Assembly (NCBI GenBank): GCA_009917695.1
Contig: JAACJG010000010.1
Span: forward strand, 62,001 to 126,000
Source: Candidatus Rifleibacterium amylolyticum
Lineage (GTDB): Bacteria; Muiribacteriota; Ozemobacteria; Ozemobacterales; Ozemobacteraceae
DNA length: 64,000 nucleotides
Direction: 5' to 3'
Both the position numbers and the translations under genes were made by a program. The stretch's first letter is position 1; the number at the start of each line of letters is the position of its first letter. Positions 24,552 through 33,969 of the stretch are shown here, one piece after another. The notes under the pieces are model-generated. The model was not told where the DNA came from, did not search any database, and saw only the letters and a program-made list of their open reading frames with translations.

Positions 24552-27500
24552 ATGAGGCAGACAAATGCTGGAGTCCTACAATGTAACGCTTTGATTTTCA
24601 GAATCATGCTGTGCATGGTTCTGATACTGTTCGGTAATGCAGTGCAACTGCATGCCGACATTACGGCGGCTACCTTGCAGGTCAATGCACCGGCAGTGTC
24701 GCCCGCCAAAATCAACGGGTCAGGACTGGTAACACTGCAGGCGCAGTGGACCGGTGACACGCCCCCATATTCGGCTTCCTTCAAATCAGGCGAGAACACC
24801 CTGGGTAACGAAGCTACCTCGGGCACTTCTGCCACATTTCAGGTTTCTGGAGCTGCATTAGGGCACGGCGACGGGAAATCTTTCAAAGTGGTTGTAATTG
24901 AAACTTCTGTTCCAAACGCAGAAGCAAGAGAAGCTAACGGCAACAACACAGTCAACGTTGACCTTGTCTCCCCCAATCTGACTGTCAGTATCGCCAATGG
25001 TCCGAACTTTTCGAATACCGCCCCCAACAATGTCGTTCGCATCAGAGTCGAAGCGAACGAAGATATTCGCACTCCGACAGTATCACCGGTTAATGGCGTT
25101 GCTGCTCAGCAGGAAGGCGGCGATACCTTCGGTAAGGTATTCTACTTCAACCTCACTCTGACCACTGCTTTTACTAATGGTGACTACAGTGTTTCTGTGA
25201 CCGCCAAAGATACTTCTGAGCCGGAGGCAAGTGCCAACACCGGCACTGGCAATACAACCTTCAGAGTTGGTACCGGCGCTACCGGTAATACCACAATTGA
25301 TTCGAGCACTCCAGCTTCTCCGACCAACGCTACCAGCATTACCCTTTCTGGAAGTGCACCGGCAGATGCCAAGAGCATCGAAATTCTTGATGGTGCTACC
25401 AGCGTTGCCAATACCAGCATCTCTACCACGAACTGGTCTGTTGGTCTCAGCCCGGCTGAAGGCACGCACAGTTATGTGGCTGTCAGCCGCGATTCACTGA
25501 ATCAGGAAATCTCACGTTCGAGCGCTTTTCAGGTAATCGTCGATCGCGCTGTTCCGGCTCAGCCGACTCTCAACTATACCGGCCCGACAACTACCAACCA
25601 GAGCAATGTGACCGTCGAAGTCAACATTACCGATATCGATACCGAAATCTCCAAGCCGGTAAAGGTTCAGGCTTATGTAAATGGCGTTGCCGCCGGAGCT
25701 CCGCAAAATGCAAGCACCAGCCCGGTCAGCGTCAGTGTGCCGCTGGGTGATGGTCCTAACCGCATAACCTTTGAAGTTACTGATGCCGCCGGCAACAAAT
25801 CAACCATGTCAGCAGCAGTGAATGTCTACAAAGACAATACTGCCGCTGAAGTTACCGGAATGTTCATCTCGCGGCCAGGTGTTGTGGCTTCAATGCCGCT
25901 GCCGCTTGACCCTGGCTATTTCCTTGGTGCCGGGAACTTCAAATTTCAGGTAACCTTCGGCAAGGATATGAATCGCACCGTTAACCCGGTTGTAACTATT
26001 CAGGCCGGTGGCGGTTCCGCCCTGACTCTTTCAGGTGGAACCTGGATTGCTTCCAACACCTTTGTTGGCGATATGACAATTCCGAAAAACGGTGGTGACG
26101 GTTATAACGGCGCCGCTTCGGTAAATGTTTCCGGCGCCCAGGATGCATCAGGCAACACCATGACTGATTATTCGAGCACTGGCGCATTCAGCATCGATTC
26201 GAGCAATCCTGTCGCCTCTTTTGATTCGACAGATACCATTTATGTGTCAGCTTCAAGTACCAAAGTTTTGCTTAAAGGCGAAGTTGTCGATACCGGCGGT
26301 TCCAATGTCGGTTATGTTGACCTCGTCTGGCAGAGTTTCAGTGGTGGCGCTGTCGCTTCTGAATCGGTGCCGATAATGGCTGCTTCTCCCTCACCCTGGG
26401 AAAAGAACTGGGATGTTACCACCGCTGGTGGAACCGGTCTCGCTGCCGGTCGCTACAAGCTCTGGGTCGTAGCAGCTGACCAGGCCAAGCCGACACCTAA
26501 CTATGAAGACTATGCTGCCAAACCTTATCGCATACTGATCTACGATAATGGCACGCCGATCGTAACCAAAATATCTATGGGCAATATGGCTGAAGATATC
26601 AACGATATGCAGCCGCAGCCGGTTGTTGTCGCCAGCGCGGTAACCCGCCTGACTGCAACCTTCAGTGACAGTGGTGATTCAGGCATCAACTTCAGCAGCA
26701 TCTACCCAAGGTTTACCCTGGTGCATGACGAAACCGGCACCAACATCAGGGGTAACTATTCAAACAACAGCAGTGATACGGTTTATTTCGATTTCCCCGA
26801 ACTGACCATCAATGGCACTTATACGGTAAGCGTTACTCCGGTCGATCTGGGTGGTAACGTTGGTGACACGGCTTCGCGCTCGTTTATTCTCGACAAGTCA
26901 GCGCCAGACAGCGTTACCTTCTATCCAGGCGATCAGCGTATCGCTAATAAATCACATGTTGCCTTGACTCAGGATCAGGTCTGGGCAACCATCAATGACA
27001 CGACTGCCGATTACGCGCGCTCGACCATCGAGGTGCGTTACAATGGCAATGTAGTTGGTAATCAGGTTGCCAATGGCTCCACTACCGCCGTTGTCTGGGA
27101 TCTCTACGGAGCAACCGGTCAGCTGGCGACCAACCAGTCACATGACGGTCGCTACGATGTTACCGTTACTCCAAGAGACACTCTGGGCAATGTTGGTAGC
27201 CCGGTCAGAGCCTTCTTCAACTACGACAGCGTGCCTCCGGTAATAACCAATACGGTTCCTGCCATAGTAGTTAACAGCGGCACAGCAGCCTGGTTCGGTC
27301 TCAATCAGAGCGATATCAGCATAACTGTGTCTGACGCACCCAAAGATGCAATTCAGCATGGTCCGCATATGCCGGTGCAGCCGAATGGTTTCACTTTTGC
27401 CGGCCTCCAGATCCCCAGTGATCCTAACTGGTATAACAGTCAGGGTTCAGGTTTCAACGCGGCAGTCAGCTCATTTGCCTGGACAATGGATACCGCATTA

Positions 27501-29948
27501 TCGGCAGCTCCTTCGATCAACGGCAACGTGCTGACCCTCAGCCGGCCAAATCCTCCGGCCGATGGTGCCGCTGGTATGGCTGACGTGATCGTCAGTGTCG
27601 ATCTCAAAGACCAGGTCAATGAAGGTGAACAGATTCCGAACAGTATGGTAGCAACTTATACCTACAAGTTCGACTATCTGCCGCCTGAAGTGACAAGCAT
27701 CACCAAACCTGCTGCCGGCAGCAAGTTCTGTAAGAATGTAGTTGCAATTGCTGGTACTGTAATGGATCAGGGCACTTCTGATCAGGTACGAGTAGTCAGC
27801 ATCGAGTATTCTGAAACAGCCGGTGCCTGGTCAACGCTGACCGCTTCCGGTCTGCCGGCCAAGAGCGCCAGCTTCAGCGCCAACATCGATATCAGCAGCA
27901 AGACAGATGCAACTTACACAGTCAATATCAGAGCCACTGACCTTGGTGGCAACACTTCGACCGAAACTCCGGTAACTTACGTGGTAGACCGCACTCCGCC
28001 GCCGCCGCCTTCTCTTATCGTGCCTCTTCCGGCGCTGATAACCAAGAATCGTGGCCAGCTGTTCAAGTGGTCGACTCAGACCGACGCTGATCGCTATCTG
28101 CTGCAGGTGGCTGATGATGCTTCGTTCAACAACATTCTCAACAAGCAGACTCAGGATGCCATGTATACCGGCCTGGTAGGTCAGGTGCTGGTAATGACTG
28201 AAGGCGCCTTCTCGGTTCCCAAAGATGGCACTTACTACTGGCGCGTCGCTTCGATCGAAACCTGCGCCGACGGCTATAACATCAGCGCTTTCTCAGAAAC
28301 CCGCACCTTTACTGTAGATACGGTCAGACCTCTGGTCGTAGAAGTTCAGCCGGCTCCCAGCCAGGGCAACAAGATTACTACCGGTATGGTTACCTTCACC
28401 ATCAGGTTCAGCGAACTTGTCGATACGACTATCTCGCCGCTGGTCAAGATCACCACTGCCGGTGGCCAGATGATGGCTGTCGAAAAGGTCACTTATGTTG
28501 AAGATACCTGGACCGGCACTACTGTGATTCCGATCAACAGCAGCGCACTTTATGATGGCACAGCTATCATCTCTATCGAAGGTGCAACAGACCTTGCCGG
28601 CAACATGATGTCGGTTGACGGCACCAACAGCGTGGTTATCAATACCGGTCCGTCGTTCATCACCCGGATGTTCTCGAATCCGGCCAATGAATACGAAATA
28701 ATGATAGTAACCAGATCTTCAGAAGCTCTGCAGGGCCCGCCGACCGTTTCGGTCAAGCAGAACTCGACGAGAACTCCGGTTACCATGAACTTCCTCAAAG
28801 AACGCTACTATGCCGGTTCTTATAAAATCGATCTGGCAAGCCCGGGCAAAGCCTATATCAGCCTGTCTGGCACCGATCTGCATGGCATGGTCGGCAACGA
28901 TACGGTTGAGTTCACGGTTGCTGATCTCTCAGCCTCGCAGCGTCTCGATATCTCATCGATATCCGGCCTCGCCAGTCTGAAAGGCGCTGAAGGCTCGGCC
29001 TTTGCTAATTCAGTAATCTACATGTTCGACCGCGAAAGTCTCGAATCTCCGTTCGAGTCTGGAAGCATGCGCGCGAGTGTCGCGTCGGTAATGCCGACAA
29101 CAGTTATGCAGAAGGGCTCTGAGCTGGTTCCGGTTCTGGCTCTTGAAGAAATCGGCCCGGCCAGTCTGCGCCTTAAAAAGCGACTGCTCTACAAGGCCAG
29201 CCTTGGCAAAGAAAAGATTACGGTTCCGTCAGAAAAGGTTCATCTCTATCGTCTGGATTCCAGAGGTAAATGGGTGTTCCAGGGTGGCGCGCTCAAAGAT
29301 GGCGAAGTATCTGCCGAACTCAGCGGCCTTGGCCGACTCGCTCTCATGGCTGATATGACCTCACCTTCTCTGCGCGAACAAAGCCCGGCAGAAAATGAAA
29401 GACTCGAAGACTCCTTCCCCGAAATCAGGGGTGTGGTTGCTGAAGCAGGTTCTGGCCTGAAACGCGACAGCTTCAAGCTGTATGTCGATGGGCTGGAGAT
29501 GCCTGGCGTGGCACTTAACTCCGATGGCAGCTTTGCTTACAAGGTTAAACAGGCGCTGCCGAAGGGTAAACATGAAATCAGCCTCGAAGTTGATGACAAC
29601 GCCGGCAACAACCTGCGCAAGTCATTCTGGATCACCGCACCTGGCGCCTTCGCAGTCGATCAGTTCATGCCTTATCCGAACCCGGCTACCGGCAATGCCA
29701 TGTATTTCAACTACAACTTCAACCAGACTGCTGACGTTGTCAGCCTGCGCATCTACGACTCGGCCGGCCACAAGGTAGCAGGTTTCGAAACCAGCGACTT
29801 CGTGAGTCTGACTGATGGTCGCTTCAGATGGGATTTGCGCAACAACAGCGGTAAAACGGTTGCCAATGGTGTCTACTTCTACAAGCTGAGCATCAGCAAG
29901 GGTGGACAGACGTTCAAAACACGCGGCAAGTTCGCGGTAATGCGCTAG
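24552..29948 (+). CDS. Giant Ig-like-domain surface protein with FlgD/T9SS-like C-terminus
   Basis: The 1798-residue protein has a signal peptide (ending NAVQLHA) and ribosome binding site AGGAG 6 bases before the ATG. Most of it is a string of bacterial Ig-like domains of about 90-100 residues, recognisable by recurring VTDAAGNKS, VTPVDLGGNVGD and IRATDLGGNTS turns and by IDSSNPVASFD linkers. A stretch PVVTIQAGGGSALTLSGGTW matches Ig-like units of the SwmB type. The C-terminal 90 residues (PYPNPATGNAMYF, then NGVYFYKLSISKGG) form a FlgD-Ig-like domain of the type used as a type IX sorting signal in Bacteroidota. The protein probably acts as an adhesin or stalk. The next gene follows after 20 bases. 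Confidence 0.88.
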   Translation: MRQTNAGVLQCNALIFRIMLCMVLILFGNAVQLHADITAATLQVNAPAVSPAKINGSGLVTLQAQWTGDTPPYSASFKSGENTLGNEATSGTSATFQVSGAALGHGDGKSFKVVVIETSVPNAEAREANGNNTVNVDLVSPNLTVSIANGPNFSNTAPNNVVRIRVEANEDIRTPTVSPVNGVAAQQEGGDTFGKVFYFNLTLTTAFTNGDYSVSVTAKDTSEPEASANTGTGNTTFRVGTGATGNTTIDSSTPASPTNATSITLSGSAPADAKSIEILDGATSVANTSISTTNWSVGLSPAEGTHSYVAVSRDSLNQEISRSSAFQVIVDRAVPAQPTLNYTGPTTTNQSNVTVEVNITDIDTEISKPVKVQAYVNGVAAGAPQNASTSPVSVSVPLGDGPNRITFEVTDAAGNKSTMSAAVNVYKDNTAAEVTGMFISRPGVVASMPLPLDPGYFLGAGNFKFQVTFGKDMNRTVNPVVTIQAGGGSALTLSGGTWIASNTFVGDMTIPKNGGDGYNGAASVNVSGAQDASGNTMTDYSSTGAFSIDSSNPVASFDSTDTIYVSASSTKVLLKGEVVDTGGSNVGYVDLVWQSFSGGAVASESVPIMAASPSPWEKNWDVTTAGGTGLAAGRYKLWVVAADQAKPTPNYEDYAAKPYRILIYDNGTPIVTKISMGNMAEDINDMQPQPVVVASAVTRLTATFSDSGDSGINFSSIYPRFTLVHDETGTNIRGNYSNNSSDTVYFDFPELTINGTYTVSVTPVDLGGNVGDTASRSFILDKSAPDSVTFYPGDQRIANKSHVALTQDQVWATINDTTADYARSTIEVRYNGNVVGNQVANGSTTAVVWDLYGATGQLATNQSHDGRYDVTVTPRDTLGNVGSPVRAFFNYDSVPPVITNTVPAIVVNSGTAAWFGLNQSDISITVSDAPKDAIQHGPHMPVQPNGFTFAGLQIPSDPNWYNSQGSGFNAAVSSFAWTMDTALSAAPSINGNVLTLSRPNPPADGAAGMADVIVSVDLKDQVNEGEQIPNSMVATYTYKFDYLPPEVTSITKPAAGSKFCKNVVAIAGTVMDQGTSDQVRVVSIEYSETAGAWSTLTASGLPAKSASFSANIDISSKTDATYTVNIRATDLGGNTSTETPVTYVVDRTPPPPPSLIVPLPALITKNRGQLFKWSTQTDADRYLLQVADDASFNNILNKQTQDAMYTGLVGQVLVMTEGAFSVPKDGTYYWRVASIETCADGYNISAFSETRTFTVDTVRPLVVEVQPAPSQGNKITTGMVTFTIRFSELVDTTISPLVKITTAGGQMMAVEKVTYVEDTWTGTTVIPINSSALYDGTAIISIEGATDLAGNMMSVDGTNSVVINTGPSFITRMFSNPANEYEIMIVTRSSEALQGPPTVSVKQNSTRTPVTMNFLKERYYAGSYKIDLASPGKAYISLSGTDLHGMVGNDTVEFTVADLSASQRLDISSISGLASLKGAEGSAFANSVIYMFDRESLESPFESGSMRASVASVMPTTVMQKGSELVPVLALEEIGPASLRLKKRLLYKASLGKEKITVPSEKVHLYRLDSRGKWVFQGGALKDGEVSAELSGLGRLALMADMTSPSLREQSPAENERLEDSFPEIRGVVAEAGSGLKRDSFKLYVDGLEMPGVALNSDGSFAYKVKQALPKGKHEISLEVDDNAGNNLRKSFWITAPGAFAVDQFMPYPNPATGNAMYFNYNFNQTADVVSLRIYDSAGHKVAGFETSDFVSLTDGRFRWDLRNNSGKTVANGVYFYKLSISKGGQTFKTRGKFAVMR

Positions 29949-29968
29949 TGATGGAAAGGAGAGCAACT

Positions 29969-30607
29969 ATGAAAAAGCATCTTGGTTTAATTCTGCTGGC
30001 GCTTTCTCTGGCTGTTGGGCTCACCGGCTGCTCCGGCGGCGTAAACGGTGAGGGTGACAGCAGCTACTCATACGACATCGGAACTCCGATCGTTCGCGGC
30101 AACACCTTTAACGATCAGGGCTGGGCTCACATCGACAAGGGCCAGTATGACAGTGCAATAACACAGTTCAACAAAGTTCTTGGCGATAATCCTACTGACG
30201 ACGAAAAGGCTGAAGCAAATAACGGCATTGGCTGGTGCAAGGCCTATCTTGGTCAGCTCAAAGACGGTATGCCCTGGTTCGAAAAAGCCAGTGCCATCTC
30301 TGATGACGCTAAAATCGGCCTGGCCGGAGCTTATATTCAGATGGCTTCGCGCTCAGACATGGAAAAAGTCATCGACCTGATCTTCAAACAGCTTGGCAAA
30401 GAAGATCCTCACTTCAAATATGTGGCCCGGCGCAACACCAAGGTCTCTGATGCCGAAGCACATGCCATGCTGGCCTACGCTTATGCCGCCACGGGTCATG
30501 ATGAACTGGCGCGCGAGCAGCTCGATTATGCCAAAGAACTCAGTCCTAACTGGGAAGGCACGACTCTCGACCAGCTGGGCAAGGTAGTTGAATTCCTGTT
30601 GCAGTAA
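29969..30607 (+). CDS. TPR lipoprotein
   Basis: The protein has 212 residues from the ATG at 29969, which has AAGGAG 7 bases upstream; the track's GTG start overlaps the preceding gene. MKKHLGLILLALSLAVGLTG leads to the lipobox LTGC. TPR-like helices cover the mature part: FNDQGWAHIDKGQYDSAITQ, ANNGIGWCKAYLGQLKDGMP and AMLAYAYAATGHDELAREQL. It is probably attached to the outer membrane and is co-transcribed with the giant Ig protein just upstream. It could help display or assemble that protein, in the manner of other TPR lipoproteins. The exact role is unknown. Confidence 0.85.
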   Translation: MKKHLGLILLALSLAVGLTGCSGGVNGEGDSSYSYDIGTPIVRGNTFNDQGWAHIDKGQYDSAITQFNKVLGDNPTDDEKAEANNGIGWCKAYLGQLKDGMPWFEKASAISDDAKIGLAGAYIQMASRSDMEKVIDLIFKQLGKEDPHFKYVARRNTKVSDAEAHAMLAYAYAATGHDELAREQLDYAKELSPNWEGTTLDQLGKVVEFLLQ

Positions 30608-30698
30608 CAAACTTTCCGGCAGTCGGCGCACCATGCTGCCTGCCGGGTCTCTTCAATTAACCGGTATTGTTTACAGATAAAGACCTTCCGGAGGCAAT

Positions 30699-32531
30699 AT
30701 GAAAAACAGAACAAGACTGATCGCCACCTTGCTGGCGATTGTGGTGCTTATTGGCGCTACCGGATGTCTGCAGAGTTCAGGGCCGGTAAAGGGCAATGTT
30801 TCCGGCAAGGTTTTTGACAGCAACGGCAAAGCATTGTTCGAAGCCAGAGTCGAACTTTATGGCGGTAATCAGGCGGTTTTGACCGATGCTCTTGGACGCT
30901 ATGCCATCACCGGCATAGAACCCGGCGAAAAGAAGCTGGTAGCAACTTACGAAGATCAGTCGGTGGTAAAGATAGTTACCATTCCGCGTGGCGACACTCT
31001 TGAAAACGCCGATATCACTTTTTCGGTCGTCGATGGTCTGCCTCCCGTCATCACCGATGTGTCGACCCAGAACCTGACCGAGAACACCGTCGATATCGTC
31101 TGGAAAACCAACGAACCGGGCGATTCCTATGTTGATTACGCACTCGGCCCGGTCGGCCTCGCTTACACCAACGTTGCATCTGATCCGGCTATGGTGTCTG
31201 ACCACAAGATCACTCTCAGCGGTCTGCTGCCGGGAAGAACCTATCATTATCGTGTCAGGTCTTTCGACTTTGAGCGCAATGAAGGCGTGTCGTCGGATTA
31301 TCAGTTCGCCACTCCCAGTGGCGCGGCTCCGGTTGTTCCATTGAATTTTGCGATCAGGCCGCCTGACGTCATGGAAAAAATCACACTCACCTGGACTGCT
31401 AACAGCGAAACTGATCTTGCCGGTTACAACCTTTATCGTTCTGAATCTGCCGCCGGCCCTTTCACTCGTGTAAATGCCGATCCGATATCTACCGGTGGCG
31501 ATGCTTCCGGTACATTTTCCTATGTCGATGAGGGCTTGAAGATCGCGGTTAAATATTACTACCAGCTCAAAGCCGTCGATGTCGCTGGCAATGAAAGCGC
31601 TTCGACTCAGACGCTGTCGGTAGTAACTCCCGGTACTCTGGCAGAGAACCGGACCTGGGGAATTGCCGAAAGTCCGTTTGTGTTACAGGGTGATGTCAGA
31701 GTGCGCGGTGGCGCAGTGCTGACAATTGAACCCGGTGTCGAAATCAGATTTACTCGAACCGATTCGCTGCCAGATCCGCAGGGCGCCAGTATGACCGATC
31801 TCATCGTTCAGGGTGGTCTGATGGCAGCGGGCACCGAGAATAAGCGAATTGTATTTACTTCCGCCGAATCTTTTCCGCGCAAATCGACATGGGGCGGTAT
31901 CGCCTTTATCGGCACCAATCAGGCCGAAAACATGGTGCGTTACTGCACTGTCATGTTTGCCGACCAGGGCGTTAAGAGCGAAGGCTCGACTCCGTCGGTC
32001 GAAAACAGCGAATTCGGCCTCTGCGGCGTTGGCCTCAATATCGGTCTTTCAACAGCTCTCAACGTGCGTTATAACACGATAAGAGACTGCGATATCGGTA
32101 TCATTTCTTCGAATTCGAACATTCGCAACAATCTGCTGATCGACAACCAGACCGGTATTTCGATTCTTGGCAACGACTTTTTCGAGCACAATACGGTTGA
32201 CTGTCTGATCGGCGTGCAGGTCGACTTCGGCAATCCGGTGATCAGAAACAACATCATCGCCTATACCGGTTCGACCCAGGCTATTTACGGTATCAGCCAG
32301 ACCCAGCCGCTGGCCACTCCGACCATGAGCTTCAACGACATTTACAATTACACATTTGCCTTCAACGGCACCAGTGCGACCGGCACCTCGAATATCGAGG
32401 TTGATCCGCTCTTTATCGGTGGTTCACCCTACGATTATCATCTGCAGACAGTGGCGGCCGGCTATGCCAGCGACTCACCCTGTCTGACCGCCGGCGAAAA
32501 CGGCGTGCAAATCGGCCGCTACGGCCCCTGA
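30699..32531 (+). CDS. Lipoprotein with regulatory-like, FN3 and beta-helix domains
   Basis: The 610-residue protein has ribosome binding site CCGGAGG before the ATG, then a signal peptide ending in the lipobox ATGC. Domains in order: a carboxypeptidase-regulatory-like beta sandwich (about 35-105, SGKVFDSNGKALFEARVELYG), two fibronectin type III domains (about 110-205 and 210-305, VDIVWKTNEPGDSYVDY and LAGYNLYRSESAAGPF), and a right-handed parallel beta-helix (about 310-600) with rungs such as IRDCDIGIISSNSNIRNN. The N-terminal domain type matches that of the IPT lipoprotein at 21662. The beta-helix could bind polysaccharide, but no lyase residues were identified. It ends at a strong terminator. 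Confidence 0.88.
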   Translation: MKNRTRLIATLLAIVVLIGATGCLQSSGPVKGNVSGKVFDSNGKALFEARVELYGGNQAVLTDALGRYAITGIEPGEKKLVATYEDQSVVKIVTIPRGDTLENADITFSVVDGLPPVITDVSTQNLTENTVDIVWKTNEPGDSYVDYALGPVGLAYTNVASDPAMVSDHKITLSGLLPGRTYHYRVRSFDFERNEGVSSDYQFATPSGAAPVVPLNFAIRPPDVMEKITLTWTANSETDLAGYNLYRSESAAGPFTRVNADPISTGGDASGTFSYVDEGLKIAVKYYYQLKAVDVAGNESASTQTLSVVTPGTLAENRTWGIAESPFVLQGDVRVRGGAVLTIEPGVEIRFTRTDSLPDPQGASMTDLIVQGGLMAAGTENKRIVFTSAESFPRKSTWGGIAFIGTNQAENMVRYCTVMFADQGVKSEGSTPSVENSEFGLCGVGLNIGLSTALNVRYNTIRDCDIGIISSNSNIRNNLLIDNQTGISILGNDFFEHNTVDCLIGVQVDFGNPVIRNNIIAYTGSTQAIYGISQTQPLATPTMSFNDIYNYTFAFNGTSATGTSNIEVDPLFIGGSPYDYHLQTVAAGYASDSPCLTAGENGVQIGRYGP

Positions 32532-32550
32532 TCTTTAACTACGGATTAAA

Positions 32551-32596
32551 AAACCGCTCTGGCATATTGTTTTGCCGGAGCGGTTCGTTTTTTTTG
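32551..32596 (+). terminator. Intrinsic terminator after the beta-helix lipoprotein gene
   Basis: AACCGCTCTGGCA and TGCCGGAGCGGTT form a 13-base stem with one mismatch and a short AT-rich loop, followed closely by CG and eight T residues. It ends the surface-protein transcript 20 bases after the stop codon. The A-run on the other side may also serve the minus-strand gene ending at 32606. Confidence 0.9.
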
Positions 32597-32605
32597 CCTG
32601 GATAA

Positions 32606-33343
32606 TCAGCAGGTTACCAGCGGTTTGTTGTCGGGGCTGTCGCCGTCGGGCTGGCTGGGGGTTGGGCTGTCTTCGGGGCCTTCCGGGCCGTCTTCGAAGA
32701 GTTCACCTTTTTCGTAGGCGCGAATCCACCAGTTGATCAGCTCGCCGTTGTTTTTGAGGAATTCTTTGAAGCTCATGTGGTGGCCGTCTTCGCAATCCTG
32801 CTTGAACTGATCGGTGACGAACTGGGTCAGCGGTTCTTTTACCGACGGATCGAGGAAAATGCCGGCGCCGACGAGAAATCTGACATCGCCGAGCCGCAGA
32901 ACTCTGGTAAAAAGAATGCTGTCGTCAGCGACGCCGTCTGAGGCGACTGACTCGGCCACTTCGAATTCTTCACCGAGGAAAACGTCTTTGAGCTGCATGG
33001 AAACACCAGGGACAACGCCTTTGATCTGCAGCAGAGTCAGATGAGTATCTTTGAGTGCCTGGCAGACCTGCATTTCCTGCAGGCTGAGTTCGTCGGCGTA
33101 GATGCGCACGAATTCATCGACCAGGCAGTTGCCTTCGGGGTCGCCGTCGTCGAGCAGAAACCAGCTCAGAAAGAGAAACTCTTCGGTCGGGTCGAATTCG
33201 TATTCTTCGCCTTCCTGCAGGTTGTAGAAGATTTCGAGCGACTCGCCGAGGTCCTGTAAAAAGTCTTCTTCAAGGCAGAAGGCCATGAGCTTGGCAAAAA
33301 GCTCGCTGAACAGATTTTTGATATTTTCGATCTGAACTGACAT
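32606..33343 (-). CDS. Cytosolic protein resembling the N-terminal region of SEC-C-motif proteins
   Basis: The protein has 245 residues from the ATG at 33343, with GAGG 6 bases upstream; the track adds 16 residues. The middle part (EFLFLSWFLLDDGDPEGNCL, then LKDTHLTLLQIKGVVPGVSM) matches a pattern I associate with proteins that carry a SEC-C zinc motif at their end: helical part, FLDWFLFD signature, then a small beta barrel with DVFLGEEFEV. No Cys-x-Cys...His-Cys motif is present here; instead the tail is Pro/Asp/Gly-rich and ends PLVTC. No signal peptide. The function is unknown and the resemblance is by eye. Confidence 0.55.
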   Translation of the reverse strand: MSVQIENIKNLFSELFAKLMAFCLEEDFLQDLGESLEIFYNLQEGEEYEFDPTEEFLFLSWFLLDDGDPEGNCLVDEFVRIYADELSLQEMQVCQALKDTHLTLLQIKGVVPGVSMQLKDVFLGEEFEVAESVASDGVADDSILFTRVLRLGDVRFLVGAGIFLDPSVKEPLTQFVTDQFKQDCEDGHHMSFKEFLKNNGELINWWIRAYEKGELFEDGPEGPEDSPTPSQPDGDSPDNKPLVTC

Positions 33344-33486
33344 AAATGGCCTCGCTGCGTAGGGTATCGGTACAGTGTAACCCTTTTGCATCAGGAAAGC
33401 AATAGCCGCAATAATGAGAATTTCTATGATAGAATCCTGAAATCTGGTCGATATGACAGGTACCGAAATATTGAAAGGGGACTTTT

Positions 33487-33828
33487 ATGGAAGTTTATAT
33501 GTTGCCCTGGCAGAAGTTTGCTGTTTTTGACGGACGTGCCGGTCGCCGTGAATACTGGACATTCGTTCTGGTCAATTTTGTAATCAGCATGGTAATTAAC
33601 ATTCTCGCCAAACAGGTAGGCGTTATTGGAATTGTCGGTCTGCTGTTTTCTCTGGCTACGCTGGTTCCGAGCATCGCCGTCGGTATCCGCCGTCTGCATG
33701 ACACCGGTAAAAGCGGCTGGTATATGCTTCTTATGTTCATCCCGCTTCTTGGCTGGCTTGCTATGCTGCTTTTCATGGTGCAGCCCAGTTCCGAAGCCAA
33801 CGACTACGGCGCCGTGCCAACCCTCTGA
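33487..33828 (+). CDS. DUF805 family inner-membrane protein
   Basis: This 113-residue protein has three or four membrane helices. The family signatures are both present: FAVFDGRAGRREYWTFVLVN at the N-terminus and GIRRLHDTGKSGWYMLL before the last helices. Length and layout match YhaH-like DUF805 proteins. AAGGGG lies 8-9 bases before the ATG. It stands alone, with a divergent gene upstream and an inverted repeat downstream. The biochemical role of DUF805 proteins is not established. Confidence 0.93.
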   Translation: MEVYMLPWQKFAVFDGRAGRREYWTFVLVNFVISMVINILAKQVGVIGIVGLLFSLATLVPSIAVGIRRLHDTGKSGWYMLLMFIPLLGWLAMLLFMVQPSSEANDYGAVPTL

Positions 33829-33850
33829 TTTTTTAACATAAGCTGTTCAG

Positions 33851-33886
33851 AACGCTGTCTGCGCTTAAACTGTCGCAGGCAGCGTT
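33851..33886 (+). terminator. Hairpin after the DUF805 gene, probable terminator
   Basis: AACGCTGTCTGCG and CGCAGGCAGCGTT form a 13-base stem with a single mismatch around a 10-base loop. A moderately T-rich stretch (TTGCTGTTTTG) follows. It lies between DUF805 and the PAS gene on the same strand, so it separates the two transcripts. Confidence 0.65.
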
Positions 33887-33969
33887 TGCTGTTTTGTGAA
33901 GTTTCTTGCCTTTGCTGTTTGTGACAGCTAGAATGGCAGTGAACCAAATCAGACGGAGCGGGTGCTAAG

